33,920 nucleotides of DNA from Pelomicrobium sp036803785 (GTDB taxonomy: Bacteria; Pseudomonadota; Gammaproteobacteria; Burkholderiales; UBA6910): contig NZ_DAIRTR010000015.1 of the NCBI RefSeq assembly GCF_036803785.1, positions 1 to 33,920 on the forward strand, given 5' to 3'. Shown here in pieces: positions 7,899 through 16,176 of this stretch (position 1 is the first letter of the stretch; each line of letters starts with the position of its first letter). The notes beneath the pieces are model-generated. The model worked only from the letters and a program-made list of their open reading frames with translations, did not search any database and was not told the DNA's origin. The translations under genes were made by a program, and so were the position numbers.

Positions 7899-8610
7899 GG
7901 AGCTTCCTCGCTCCACTGCGGCTGCTGCAGGTGGGTTGATCGAGGACACGGTTGTGGGCACATCGGTTGCCGACAGGAGCCACAGCGCGTTGGCGACCAC
8001 CAGCAGCGACGCGCCCACCAGCGACGGCGATGGTCATGAGCAGATTCATGTCCGGTCGCAGCTGCCTCGCGGCGTGCCACGCTTTGACGATCACGTAGCG
8101 TCCGCCAAGCAGGATCGCCAGCGCGTAGGCGGCCATCACCGGAAGTGGCGTTGCGTTGGCCTCGTGGCCGCCGGGCAGCCGCAAGGCCTCGTGGAGCCCG
8201 CCCGCCCACAAGATGTCCAGCACGAAGCCCGCCGCCGTAGCGATCCCGCTCAATGCGGTGAGCCACGCCTGTGCGGAGTGGCGTCGGGTGTCAAAGCCCG
8301 CCGGTGGTGCGCCAGGGGACAGGCGCTCGGCGCGCATCCCGGTCCGCGCAACGGCCTCGAGGATGACCCGATCCGGCACCTGGGATGCGCTCTCCGCCAC
8401 GGTCATGCGCCAGTTGATCACGTCGAAGGCGAGCCGGTCCGCGCCGCCGACTACCGGACCGACAGCGGCCTGCAACGCCTGGACTTCGTCAGCGCAGTCC
8501 AACCCCTGGACCCGGAACGTGCGTCCGGGTGCGGGCTCGGGGTGGCCGCCTGTTCCGGCCGTTACGATTTGGCAGCGGTCGGTACCGCAGCTTTGCGGTC
8601 CGCGGACCTC
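7893..8610 (-). pseudogene. P1B-type heavy-metal ATPase (CadA/ZntA-like), catalytic core deleted
   Basis: The 5' part encodes a metal-binding HMA domain (FRVQGLDCADEVQALQ) and the first transmembrane helices, ending MNLLMTIAVAG. At about 8020-8035 the sequence jumps to VGASLLVVANALWLL in another frame, which matches the extreme C-terminal helix of these ATPases. A stop follows at 7893-7895. Missing are TGES, the CPx membrane motif, DKTGT, the HP locus and GDGxND, about 500 residues, so no transport is possible. No clean start codon precedes the HMA domain. The gene faces a MerR-type remnant, which is the usual layout of zinc/cadmium/lead ATPase loci. The family call rests on both ends matching; the metal is inference. 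Confidence 0.75.
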
Positions 8611-8654
8611 TGGCGGATCCGGGAGTCTCGTGCCGAGCCTCTGGTGTGGCATTC

Positions 8655-8961
8655 GACCCCCGGGCGCCGGCCGGGAACTTTGTTCATCCGCCACAGCCGG
8701 GAGCTGGGATTCCCGTTGCCGGCGATCCGCGAGCTGCTGCGGCTTGCCGATCACCCCGAGCAAACGTGCACTGTTGCCGACCGCATCGCGCGGGAGCAGT
8801 TGGAGCAGGTGGAGCGCCGTATCGGGCGGCTGGTTGCGCTCCGGGAGGAACTGAACCGTATGATCGCCCAATGCGCCGGCGGCCAGGTGGCCGATTGCCG
8901 CGTGATCGAAGTGTTGGCCGATCACCATCAGTGCTTGCACTCGGACCATTGCGCCAGTTGA
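8655..8961 (+). pseudogene. MerR-family metal regulator, DNA-binding N-terminus lost
   Basis: From 8683 the sequence encodes FIRHSRELGFPLPAIREL and then a long dimerisation helix, as in ZntR, CadR and PbrR. Cysteines in QTCTVAD, AQCAGGQVADC and the tail HHQCLHSDHC are likely metal ligands. The normal first 45 or so residues, holding the winged helix-turn-helix, are absent. A MerR-like piece, DPRAPAGNF (8655-8681), is readable just upstream but in the frame one base off, as expected if the RLYD linker region was deleted. The frame then continues open far upstream without resembling MerR. The truncated product could dimerise and bind metal but not DNA. It is divergent to the broken ATPase, so the locus decayed as a unit. 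Confidence 0.7.
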
Positions 8962-9019
8962 ACACCGCCCCGGGCGTGTGGCGCTCCTTCCCGATGCCAG
9001 GCGGGCAAGGTGCGATGGC

Positions 9020-9370
9020 TTAAACGCGCGCGCCGCTGATACGCACGGCTTGCTCCACCGCGCTCACCAGGACCCAGCCCGCCTCCTGCTGCCCGGTTCG
9101 CCCGTACTTTTCGATGAGATCAACGATGGCCGAGGCGTCGTCGTCCCTGCACAGAAGCTCAAGCTTGGCCTCGCGGATGACCGACCGCGCCAGTTCCATC
9201 GAATATCGCTGTTCGGCGGAGTCCAGCGCGCGCAGCAGGCTCTCGGTATGGGAAACGTTGAGGTTGTGGCATGCGGCCGGGCCCCCCGAACCGAGGTAGC
9301 CCGCATCGCTCAGCGCCTGGATCACATCGGCGACCCGGTTCAAGTGAACGAAGGCCTTGATCTCTTTCAT
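9020..9370 (-). CDS. PII-like (GlnB-fold) protein coupled to RND efflux pump
   Basis: This 116-residue protein has the length and strand-helix order of PII signal proteins, starting MKEIKAFVHLNRVADVIQAL, with EAKLELLCRDDDASAIVDLI in the second half and VSAVEQAVRISGARV at the end. It lacks the canonical uridylylation-site tyrosine region of GlnB. The normal TG..GDG B-loop is replaced by RTGQQEAGW, so classic ATP/2-oxoglutarate sensing is doubtful. Two cysteines and two histidines (CHNLNVSH, ELLC) could bind metal. The ATG at 9370 follows GGAGGA and overlaps the pump gene stop (ATGA), indicating coupled translation. PII-like genes are known beside heavy-metal RND pumps, but their role is not settled; regulation of the pump is inference. 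Confidence 0.8.
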   Translation of the reverse strand: MKEIKAFVHLNRVADVIQALSDAGYLGSGGPAACHNLNVSHTESLLRALDSAEQRYSMELARSVIREAKLELLCRDDDASAIVDLIEKYGRTGQQEAGWVLVSAVEQAVRISGARV

Positions 9371-12300
9371 GGCTGTCCTCCGTTGGCGTTGTCGTTGGTC
9401 ATTGCCTCTTGCCGCCGCTCGCGCCAAGTTTCGACCCATTCGTAGGCGAGCGGCAGTATCAGCAGGGTGAGGGTGGTGGAGGTGAAGAGACCACCCACCA
9501 CCACCGTGGCAAGCGGCCGCTGGGTCTCCGCGCCGACTCCTTGCGAAAGGAGCATCGGAATCAGGCCGAGGATCGCGACCGACGCGGTCATCAGGACCGG
9601 CCGCAGGCGCAGTGCTGCACCCTCGCGTACCGCTTCGCGCACGGAATAGCCCCTGCGGCGCAGCTCGTTGAATAAGGAGACGAGCACGATGCCGTTGAGC
9701 ATCGCCACGCCGAACACCGCAATGAACCCAATCGCCGACGGTACCGAGACGTACTGCCCGGTCACGAAGAGCCCGAACACCCCGCCGATCACCGCAAACG
9801 GCACGTTGGCGATGATGAGCGCCGCGTAGGTGAGCGAGTTAAACGCCGTGTACAGCAGCACGAAGATGAGCCCGATGGTGAGCGGGACGATGACTGCCAA
9901 CCGAGCGAGCGCTCGCTGCTGGTTCTCGAAGGCGCCACCCCACTGGATCCAGTAGCCCTCCGGCAGATCGACCTGGGCCAGGATCTTGGCTTGCGCCTCC
10001 CGGACGAAGCCGTCCACGTCGCGTCCCCGAACGTCCATCTGCAACACTGCGTAGCGGCTCAACTGCTCGCGCCGGACGAAGGTGTAACCCTCGTCGGTGG
10101 TCACCGTGGCGAGCGCCGATAGGGGTACCAGGGCACCCTCGCCAGTGCGCACAGGGACGCTTTCGATGGCACGAACGCTGTTGCGGAACGGCTCATCCAG
10201 CCGCACCACGATGTCGAAGCGGCGGTTGCCGTCGATCAGCGTGCTCACCGCCTCGCCGCCTATGCCCGCGCGGACCACCTCCAGCAGCTCGTCGGCGTTG
10301 ATGCCGTAGCGCGCGGCTCGGTCGCGGTCCACTTTCACCACCACCTGCGGTTTGCCCTTGTTGGCTTCCAGCGACAGGTTGGCGATCCCGGGCACAGACT
10401 CCAGCACCGGCTTTATTTGTTCCGCCAGGCGGTCAAGCATGGCCAGCTCGGGCCCGTAGACCTTCAGCGCCAGGGTCGCGCGCACGCCCGAGATCAGCTC
10501 TTCGACCCGCATCTGGATAGGCTGTGTGGCGGAGAATACCACCGTGGGAATTTCCTTCTCCAGGGTGTCGCGCATGCGGTCGGAAAGTTCCGGCATGCTC
10601 AGCTTTTCGGGCCACTCACTCTGCGGTTTTACCTCCACCAGCACCTCCATGTAGTTGGCGTCCGTGGTTTCGCCTTTCTCGGCTCGGCCGATGGTGGCGA
10701 CCACCGACGTAGTCTGGGGAAAACGTTCCCGGAGGACAGCGCTCATCTGCCTGGACACGCGCACCGATTCCTCCAACGAGGTCGACGGTATGCCGGTTAC
10801 GCGAAACATGATGGCGCCCTCCTGCAGGGTCGGCATGAACTCCTTACCGAGGAAGGGGAAAACGGCCGCCGCCGCAACCAGCAGCGCCAGCCCGATCCCG
10901 GCCACCACCCGCTTGCGATCGAGGGCCCACTGCAGTAGAGGCAAGTACCCCGCCTTGGCCCAGCGCATCAGTGCAGTCTCCCGCTCGGCGCTAGGCTTGA
11001 GCACCAGGGACGAGAGCACCGGCACCAGCGTCAGGGTGAGGAGCAGCGACCCTGCCATGGCGAAGCTGATGGTATAGGCCATGGGCTTGAACAGCTTGCC
11101 CTCCAGGCCTGTCAGCGAAAACAGCGGCAGGAACACCACGATGATGATCAGGATGGCGAACGCGATGGGGTTGGCCACTTCTCGCGCCGCCTCCAGGATC
11201 ACGTGAGTGCGGTTCAACTGCCTGCCGCCTAAATGGGCGAGCAGCCGGAAGCTGTTTTCCACCATCACCACGGCGCCGTCCACCATCATGCCGATGCCGA
11301 TGGCGAGGCCGGCCAAGGACATGAGATTGGCGGAAAGGCCGAAATGCTGCATGAGGATGAAGGCGATCAGCATGGCGAGCGGCAGAGTGACGATCACCAC
11401 CAGCGCAGAACGCAGCTCGCCAAGGAACAGAAAGAGGATGATCGCCACCAGCACCGCTCCTTCGACCAGCACCCGCTCTGCAGTGGAGAGCGCTTTTTCC
11501 ACGATATCGGTGCGGTCGTATACCGGGTTGATGGCGACGCCCGCGGGGAGCGCCTGCTTGGCCAGGGCGAGCTTCTGCTTCACCGCATCGGCCACGTTCT
11601 TAGCGTTTTCCCCGATGCGGGCAAGCGCGATGCCAAGGACCGTCTCCTCGCCGTTGCGCGTAACCGCGCCGAAGCGCAATGCCGGTCCCTCTTGGACCCG
11701 CGCCACGTCCAGCACCCGGATCGGGATGCCTTCCCGTTCGGCCACCACGATGCTCTCGATGTCCGCGACGGAGCCCACCAGGCCTAGGCCGCGAACCAGG
11801 TACTGTTCCCGTCCCAGGTTTACGTACTGCCCGCCCACCTGGCGGTTGTTGGCGGCGAGTGCCTCCATCACCGTCCTGAACGTGAGGCCGTACTTGATCA
11901 GCTTGCGCGGATCGATCAGCACCTGGTACTGCCGTTCGAACCCACCCCAGGACGTCACGTCGTCGACACCGGGCGCCGTGCGCAGCAACAGCCGGACGCT
12001 CCAGTCGTGCAGCGTGCGAAGGTCCATTGCGGAAAGCTTGCGGTCCGCAGATTCGACCGTATACCAGAACACCTGGCCCAGGCCGGAGCTGTTGGGACCA
12101 AGTTCCGGTTCCCCGTAGCCAGGCGGGATTCGCCCCTTGGCGTCCTGCAGGCGCTCGTTCACCAATCGACGGGCGAAATAGATGTCCACGTCGTCGCGGA
12201 AATACACGCTGACGTAGGACAGGCCGAACAGCGAGACCGAGCGGATGTACTCCACCCCGGGAAGACCGGCCATGGACGTTTCGATCGGGATGGTAAGCAG

Positions 12301-12489
12301 GTTTTCCACGTCCTCGGCGGCAAGGCCCGGCGATTCTGTGTAGATGTTGACCTGGTTGGGGGTGACGTCGGGAAAGGCGTCCACCGGCACCTGCTGCCAG
12401 GCGCGTGCGCCGAGAAAAGCGATCAGCGCAAACCCGAGCAGCACCAGGACGCGGTAACGCAGGGAGAGGTCGACGATGGCATTCAGCAT
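9367..12489 (-). CDS. Heavy-metal efflux RND pump, CzcA/CusA family
   Basis: This 1040-residue inner-membrane proton antiporter is full length for HME-RND pumps. It shows the N-terminal helix and PVDAFPDVTPNQVNIYTE, two large periplasmic loops and twelve predicted helices. The TM4 proton-relay region (about residues 395-411) reads AIGIGMMVDGAVVMVEN. It keeps the Asp of DGA and Glu of VEN but lacks the first Asp of the DFG motif seen in CzcA proper. It therefore resembles Cu/Ag-type pumps at one position and divalent-cation pumps (DGA) at another, and the metal is uncertain. With the adaptor and outer-membrane genes upstream it forms a complete tripartite exporter. It starts nine bases after the adaptor stop and overlaps the PII-like gene. 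Confidence 0.92.
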   Translation of the reverse strand: MLNAIVDLSLRYRVLVLLGFALIAFLGARAWQQVPVDAFPDVTPNQVNIYTESPGLAAEDVENLLTIPIETSMAGLPGVEYIRSVSLFGLSYVSVYFRDDVDIYFARRLVNERLQDAKGRIPPGYGEPELGPNSSGLGQVFWYTVESADRKLSAMDLRTLHDWSVRLLLRTAPGVDDVTSWGGFERQYQVLIDPRKLIKYGLTFRTVMEALAANNRQVGGQYVNLGREQYLVRGLGLVGSVADIESIVVAEREGIPIRVLDVARVQEGPALRFGAVTRNGEETVLGIALARIGENAKNVADAVKQKLALAKQALPAGVAINPVYDRTDIVEKALSTAERVLVEGAVLVAIILFLFLGELRSALVVIVTLPLAMLIAFILMQHFGLSANLMSLAGLAIGIGMMVDGAVVMVENSFRLLAHLGGRQLNRTHVILEAAREVANPIAFAILIIIVVFLPLFSLTGLEGKLFKPMAYTISFAMAGSLLLTLTLVPVLSSLVLKPSAERETALMRWAKAGYLPLLQWALDRKRVVAGIGLALLVAAAAVFPFLGKEFMPTLQEGAIMFRVTGIPSTSLEESVRVSRQMSAVLRERFPQTTSVVATIGRAEKGETTDANYMEVLVEVKPQSEWPEKLSMPELSDRMRDTLEKEIPTVVFSATQPIQMRVEELISGVRATLALKVYGPELAMLDRLAEQIKPVLESVPGIANLSLEANKGKPQVVVKVDRDRAARYGINADELLEVVRAGIGGEAVSTLIDGNRRFDIVVRLDEPFRNSVRAIESVPVRTGEGALVPLSALATVTTDEGYTFVRREQLSRYAVLQMDVRGRDVDGFVREAQAKILAQVDLPEGYWIQWGGAFENQQRALARLAVIVPLTIGLIFVLLYTAFNSLTYAALIIANVPFAVIGGVFGLFVTGQYVSVPSAIGFIAVFGVAMLNGIVLVSLFNELRRRGYSVREAVREGAALRLRPVLMTASVAILGLIPMLLSQGVGAETQRPLATVVVGGLFTSTTLTLLILPLAYEWVETWRERRQEAMTNDNANGGQP

Positions 12490-12498
12490 GGCGGCTCC

Positions 12499-13713
12499 TC
12501 AGTGGGCGTGGCCTTCGCCGAGCTGCGACTTGAGCATGCGGGCTTTCAGCGCGTAAGCTCCCGCCACTGCCACCTTCTCCCCGGGCGCGAGGCCGGAGGC
12601 GATCAGCGTTCGGCCGCCGATGCGCTCGCCGGTCTCGACGGTGCGCGCCTCGAAGCCTTCGCCCTCCTCGACGAACACGGTGGGCCGCCCTTGCACCAGC
12701 ACCACCGCTTCGTCGGGCACGCTGAGGCCTGAGCGCCGGCCGGGGGTTTCGATGGCGGCGCTGGCGAACATGCCGAGCTTCAGGCGGCCGTCCCGGTTCG
12801 GGACTTCGATCCGCACCTTTACCGTGCGTGTTTCCTTGTCCAGCACGCTGTCGATGTAGGCGATTTCCCCGCGGAATGATTCTTCCGGGTAGGCGGCGAC
12901 CATTACCACCGCCGGGGCACCGACGCGCACCTTGGCCAAATCCCGCTCGAAGACGGCGGCCTCGATCCACGCGACCGACAGGTCGACGACGGTGAAAAGC
13001 ACCTTGTCCCTGGCCACTACTTCGCCCATCACGGCCGACTTCTCCACGATCATTCCGGCGAATGGCGCCAGCACCGGCGCCACCGAAGTCCCGGCGCCTT
13101 CCTCCTTGGGCGAACCTCCCAAAAGGCGCAACCGGTCTTCGGCAGCGCGCAGGGCCGCGCTCGCCTTCTCCAGGTTACCTTGGGCTTCGAGGAAGCCCTT
13201 CTCCGGGATAACCTGCTCGGTGCGGAGCTTTTCGGCGCGCTGGAATGCTGCCAGCGCCACGGCATGCTCGCTCCGCGCCTGGCGCAAGGCGGCGTAGGCG
13301 TCGCCCAGTTCGGCGCTGTCGATGAGTGCCAGCGCCTGGCCGGCTCGCACCCGCTCGCCGAGGGCGGCGTTCACCTTGACGACACGCCCGCCGACCTGCG
13401 GCGTCACCAGGGCGTAGCGCTCGCGATTAGGGCGGATGGTGGCGGTGACAGTGAGCGTTTCGCTCACCTTTCCCTCGGCCACGGCTTCGACCCGAACACC
13501 GGCCTTTTTCCGCTCCTCCGCGGAGAGCTTGAGCACGTTTTCCCCGATGTGGGCGTCACGGCTTTCCCCATTGTGTGCTTTCTCATCGGCGTACCTGCCG
13601 GTAGGTGACGAAACCGTGGTATCGGCGGGACGGTTCTCGCCACAGGCGGCGAGGGCGAGCGATGCGATGAACAGGGCCAGCGCCGCGGCGGGACCCACGA
13701 AGTTCGGTTTCAT
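12499..13713 (-). CDS. RND efflux periplasmic adaptor lipoprotein, CzcB-like
   Basis: This 404-residue membrane-fusion protein begins with a lipoprotein signal, lipobox LALAAC with the acylated Cys at residue 24, so it should be anchored to the inner membrane. Next come the barrel-sandwich hybrid half (RYALVTPQVGGRVVKVNAAL), an alpha-helical hairpin (about 140-190), the second lipoyl half (APVLAPFAGMIVEKSAVMGE) and beta-barrel domains (ETRTVKVRIEVPNRDGRLKLGM). A His-containing tail (GEGHAH) could touch metal. The ATG at 13713 has GGAG six bases before it and was preferred to the TTG four codons upstream. It links the RND pump to the outer-membrane channel. Confidence 0.9.
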   Translation of the reverse strand: MKPNFVGPAAALALFIASLALAACGENRPADTTVSSPTGRYADEKAHNGESRDAHIGENVLKLSAEERKKAGVRVEAVAEGKVSETLTVTATIRPNRERYALVTPQVGGRVVKVNAALGERVRAGQALALIDSAELGDAYAALRQARSEHAVALAAFQRAEKLRTEQVIPEKGFLEAQGNLEKASAALRAAEDRLRLLGGSPKEEGAGTSVAPVLAPFAGMIVEKSAVMGEVVARDKVLFTVVDLSVAWIEAAVFERDLAKVRVGAPAVVMVAAYPEESFRGEIAYIDSVLDKETRTVKVRIEVPNRDGRLKLGMFASAAIETPGRRSGLSVPDEAVVLVQGRPTVFVEEGEGFEARTVETGERIGGRTLIASGLAPGEKVAVAGAYALKARMLKSQLGEGHAH

Positions 13714-13746
13714 GGGGTGCTCCAAGGGAAACAGTGTTCGAAATGG

Positions 13747-15030
13747 TCAGCGGCCGGACAGCGAGGGAATCCCGGCTGCACGTGCGAGCTCAGCCTGTAC
13801 CAGGCGCAGCTCGGCCTCCGCTTCCAGCAGCTCGCGGCGGGCGTCCAGCGTCTGACGGTTCACCAGCAGCAGCTCGACCAGCCCGATTTCCCCCGCTTCG
13901 TAGGCCTTGGCGGAGAGCCGCTGGTTCTCGTCCAGGCTCGGCAACACGGAGCCGGCAAGGCGATCGACCCGGGTGCGCAGGCTCTGCAGCTTGCTCCACA
14001 GGGCGCTCACTTCCGCCCGGGCGTCGCGCAGCGCGCGACGGCGCTCGATCTCGACCTGGGTCAGCTCCGTCGTGGCCCGGCCGATGCCTGCCTCGTTGCG
14101 GCGAAACAAGGGCAAGGGAATCGAGAGACTCAGGCCGTTAATGCGTTCGCGACTCGTGTTCGAGCTTTCGCGCTCGGTGAATAGCCCGACGGTAATATCC
14201 GGATACACGCTCGCGCGCTCCAAGGACAGGCGGCCCCGGGCGGCCCGTTCCCGGTGTCCCAAGACCCGCAGGTCGGGCCGCTGGGTTGCGGCGTCGAGCA
14301 ATTCCCGGAGGGTATACGCCGGTGGAGGCGTGGACAGATCTCCGACCGCCTGCGGTGCCACTCCTTGGGGAAGCTGCAGCGTCGCTGCCAGCTCGGAGCG
14401 GGCGTCGATCAGTTGTTCCTCCAGCATGGCAATCTGGTTCCGCGCCCGTTCCGCTTCCACGCGGGCGAGATTTCCCGCGAGGCGGCTGTCCTCGCCGGCA
14501 GCGACTCGCCGCTGCGTCAGCCGGGCGGCGTTTTCTATTAGCTCGAGTGATCGCTGCTCGAGCGCCAAGCGTTCTTGGAGCGCGAGCAGCTTGAAGAATC
14601 GTTGCTCCACCTCGGCCAGGATCCTGCGGCGCACGGCTTCGACGTTTTCCTTCGCTTCTGCGAGCGCCGCCTCGGCCGCCTGGCGCCGGTAGCCCTGCTG
14701 TCCGGCGATCTCGAACGTCTGGGCGATGCCCAGTTGCCACTCGCGGACCTTTTCGTCGGCTAACCCGGGCACTGGCGTGGTCCGCCAGCGGTGCTCTCCG
14801 GAGAGTTCCGGGTTGTTCCGTAGCGGTGCATCGGACTCCGTCTTCTCTCCTTCCGCTGCCCTGAGGGCAGCCTGCGCTGACTGCAAGGCGGGGTTAGTCC
14901 GTTCGGCGAGCTCGATGGCCTGATCAAAGGTGTACGTTTCGGCCGCCGCCGAAGAGGCGGCAAGCGCAAGGGCCAGCGCAAGCGCCGCCGTAGCGCGCGG
15001 CAGCCGCGCGCGGGTATGGGTGTCCACCAT
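13747..15030 (-). CDS. TolC-family outer-membrane efflux protein, CzcC-like
   Basis: This 427-residue protein has a cleavable signal peptide (about residues 1-30, ending SSAAA) and two OEP repeats typical of TolC/CzcC channels: YTFDQAIELAERTNPALQSA near the N-terminus and a matching second half from about residue 235. Long helical stretches rich in Ala, Glu and Arg form the periplasmic tunnel. It is the exit duct for the metal carried by the RND pump. The ATG at 15030 follows AAGGAA closely; a GTG eight codons upstream is possible. It is the first structural gene of the efflux operon after the small secreted protein at 15098-15454. Confidence 0.9.
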   Translation of the reverse strand: MVDTHTRARLPRATAALALALALAASSAAAETYTFDQAIELAERTNPALQSAQAALRAAEGEKTESDAPLRNNPELSGEHRWRTTPVPGLADEKVREWQLGIAQTFEIAGQQGYRRQAAEAALAEAKENVEAVRRRILAEVEQRFFKLLALQERLALEQRSLELIENAARLTQRRVAAGEDSRLAGNLARVEAERARNQIAMLEEQLIDARSELAATLQLPQGVAPQAVGDLSTPPPAYTLRELLDAATQRPDLRVLGHRERAARGRLSLERASVYPDITVGLFTERESSNTSRERINGLSLSIPLPLFRRNEAGIGRATTELTQVEIERRRALRDARAEVSALWSKLQSLRTRVDRLAGSVLPSLDENQRLSAKAYEAGEIGLVELLLVNRQTLDARRELLEAEAELRLVQAELARAAGIPSLSGR

Positions 15031-15097
15031 GGGTTTCCTTCGCGAGCTCGGCACGCGCGCCTACGCGCGCAACGCCGCGGTTCACAAACTGGAACGG

Positions 15098-15454
15098 CTA
15101 GGCTCGGAAGAAGGTACGGGGAGGTCGGTAAAGGCCCTTGGGCGAGAGACTAGGAATGAGGGAAGACGGGCCCATTGCGGGCCGGGCCGTGGGCAAAGGC
15201 GCGGTGGCTATGGGGCCAATGATCACCGGCTGCCCCAGGAAATGAAAGCCGAGATGGCTAAGGCAAGTGTCGTAAACGTTTCCGTTGAAACGATCAGGCG
15301 CCGCGGGATCAGCTTTGCTCCCAGCGTCTGGAGCGAGTCTCCACGTTTCCAGCGGCTGCTCCAGCGCCGCCGCCGACAGCTGCGGAGCAGAAGCCAGCAG
15401 ATTCAGTAGAAGGGCAAAAATGAACGACCAGATGGTCGCGACCTTGTACTTCAT
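15098..15454 (-). CDS. Small secreted protein ahead of the efflux operon, function unknown
   Basis: This predicted 118-residue protein starts with a convincing signal peptide (KYKVATIWSFIFALLLNLL, cleavage near SAA at about residue 29). The mature part contains FNGNVYDTCLSHLGFHF and a Pro-rich end. It occupies the place where czcI-type small genes precede czcCBA elsewhere, but similarity cannot be judged by eye. No Shine-Dalgarno sequence precedes the ATG; the nearer of the two duplicated promoters would start the transcript only about three bases before it, so leaderless translation is possible. If it is not a real gene, this stretch is a 68- to 430-base leader of the operon. Confidence 0.5.
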   Translation of the reverse strand: MKYKVATIWSFIFALLLNLLASAPQLSAAALEQPLETWRLAPDAGSKADPAAPDRFNGNVYDTCLSHLGFHFLGQPVIIGPIATAPLPTARPAMGPSSLIPSLSPKGLYRPPRTFFRA

Positions 15455-15458
15455 GGGT

Positions 15459-15492
15459 GCCAGAGTATACCGATAGAAACTCGGCGGGGCAA
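15459..15492 (-). promoter_or_regulatory. Proximal copy of a duplicated sigma-70-like promoter
   Basis: Reading the minus strand, TTGCCC (15487-15492) and TATACT (15464-15469) are separated by exactly 17 bases. The expected start is near 15457. The whole 34-base unit is repeated perfectly next to it. Confidence 0.6.
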
Positions 15493-15526
15493 GCCAGAGT
15501 ATACCGATAGAAACTCGGCGGGGCAA
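15493..15526 (-). promoter_or_regulatory. Distal copy of the duplicated promoter
   Basis: This unit is identical to 15459-15492: TTGCCC (15521-15526), 17-base spacer, TATACT (15498-15503). The expected start is near 15491, giving a 37-base leader before the ATG at 15454. Confidence 0.6.
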
Positions 15527-15551
15527 TTCGGCGGTTGACATTCGGCGGTTG
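15526..15551. repeat. 12-bp direct repeat upstream of the duplicated promoter
   Basis: ATTCGGCGGTTG occurs at 15526-15537 and 15540-15551, 14 bases apart. The core TCGGCGG also appears in both 34-bp units, so four related boxes lie in this region and may bind a regulator. Confidence 0.6.
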
Positions 15552-15561
15552 CGTATTCCAC

Positions 15562-16176
15562 TCATCCCGGCGCCGCGCGGCCGAAATAGATGTAGCTCAT
15601 CGGCCGCGGTCCTTTCGCGTATTCCGTGGCGAGCTCCAGGATGCGGAAACCCGCCCCCCGGACCAGTTCGTCCATTTTCCGGTCTAGGTTACAGCCGCCG
15701 GCGAGCTTGTTCCACAGGGGGTTGAGCCGGCGCTGCCAGCGCTGGACCGAGGCTTCCGGCGCGAGCCCGTGCTCGGCGAAGAGCAGCACGCCTCCCGGTT
15801 TCAGCACCCGCCGCATTTCGGCGAGCGCCTTGAGGGGATTGGGGATGCTGCACAGGCTCCAGGTGGTGACCACGGTGTCGATGGAACGGTCATCGATCGG
15901 AATCTCCTCGGCCGAGCGGGCGAGAAGCTCCACCGGGAAAGGCGCTCCACGCACCTTTTTCTCCGCCATGCGCAGGAGCTCTTCCGACGGATCGACCGCA
16001 TAGAGCCGATCCACCTGCGGCCCGTAAAAGGGCAGGTTGAGCCCGGAGCCGACCCCGACCTCCAGGGTGACGCCCCGGGCCTGGGGGAGAAGCTGGGCCC
16101 GGTAGCGGGTGGCCTCCTTGTTCCGCATCGCCAGGTCGGTGAGCCGCGGCAGGATCCACTTGTCGTAAAAACTCAT
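15562..16176 (-). CDS. Class I SAM-dependent methyltransferase
   Basis: This 204-residue soluble protein has a Rossmann-like methyltransferase fold. Motif I is LEVGVGSGLNLPFY (about residues 38-51), the acidic residue binding SAM ribose lies in YAVDPSEELL, motif IV is TWSLCSIPNP, and RRVLKPGGVLLFAEHG is the conserved post-motif strand. It resembles UbiE/Coq5-like and phospholipid or arsenite methyltransferase relatives, but the substrate cannot be assigned. The CNLDRKM segment near residue 165 holds one Cys and is not the multi-Cys set of ArsM. The start is supported by AAGGAAGGG just upstream. It ends about 35 bases before the duplicated promoter and is transcribed toward the efflux operon. 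Confidence 0.85.
   Translation of the reverse strand: MSFYDKWILPRLTDLAMRNKEATRYRAQLLPQARGVTLEVGVGSGLNLPFYGPQVDRLYAVDPSEELLRMAEKKVRGAPFPVELLARSAEEIPIDDRSIDTVVTTWSLCSIPNPLKALAEMRRVLKPGGVLLFAEHGLAPEASVQRWQRRLNPLWNKLAGGCNLDRKMDELVRGAGFRILELATEYAKGPRPMSYIYFGRAAPG

Larger units (their letters stand above)
15459..15526. repeat. Perfect 34-bp tandem duplication
   Basis: Two adjacent identical 34-base units begin GCCAGAGTATACCGATAG and end CGGCGGGGCAA. There is no base change between copies, which points to a recent event. Both copies contain a full promoter directed at the efflux operon. Confidence 0.95.

Noticed and set aside
7846..8682. A single 371-residue protein running into the MerR-like C-terminus
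   Set aside because: The part before 8683 does not resemble MerR and is antisense to the ATPase remnant. The open frame is accidental.
9408..12118. Several plus-strand frames inside the RND gene
   Set aside because: All are shadows of the pump gene, as the RND family motifs are read on the minus strand throughout.
15459..15551. CRISPR-like repeat array
   Set aside because: Only two adjacent copies without spacers are present; the units are promoters.
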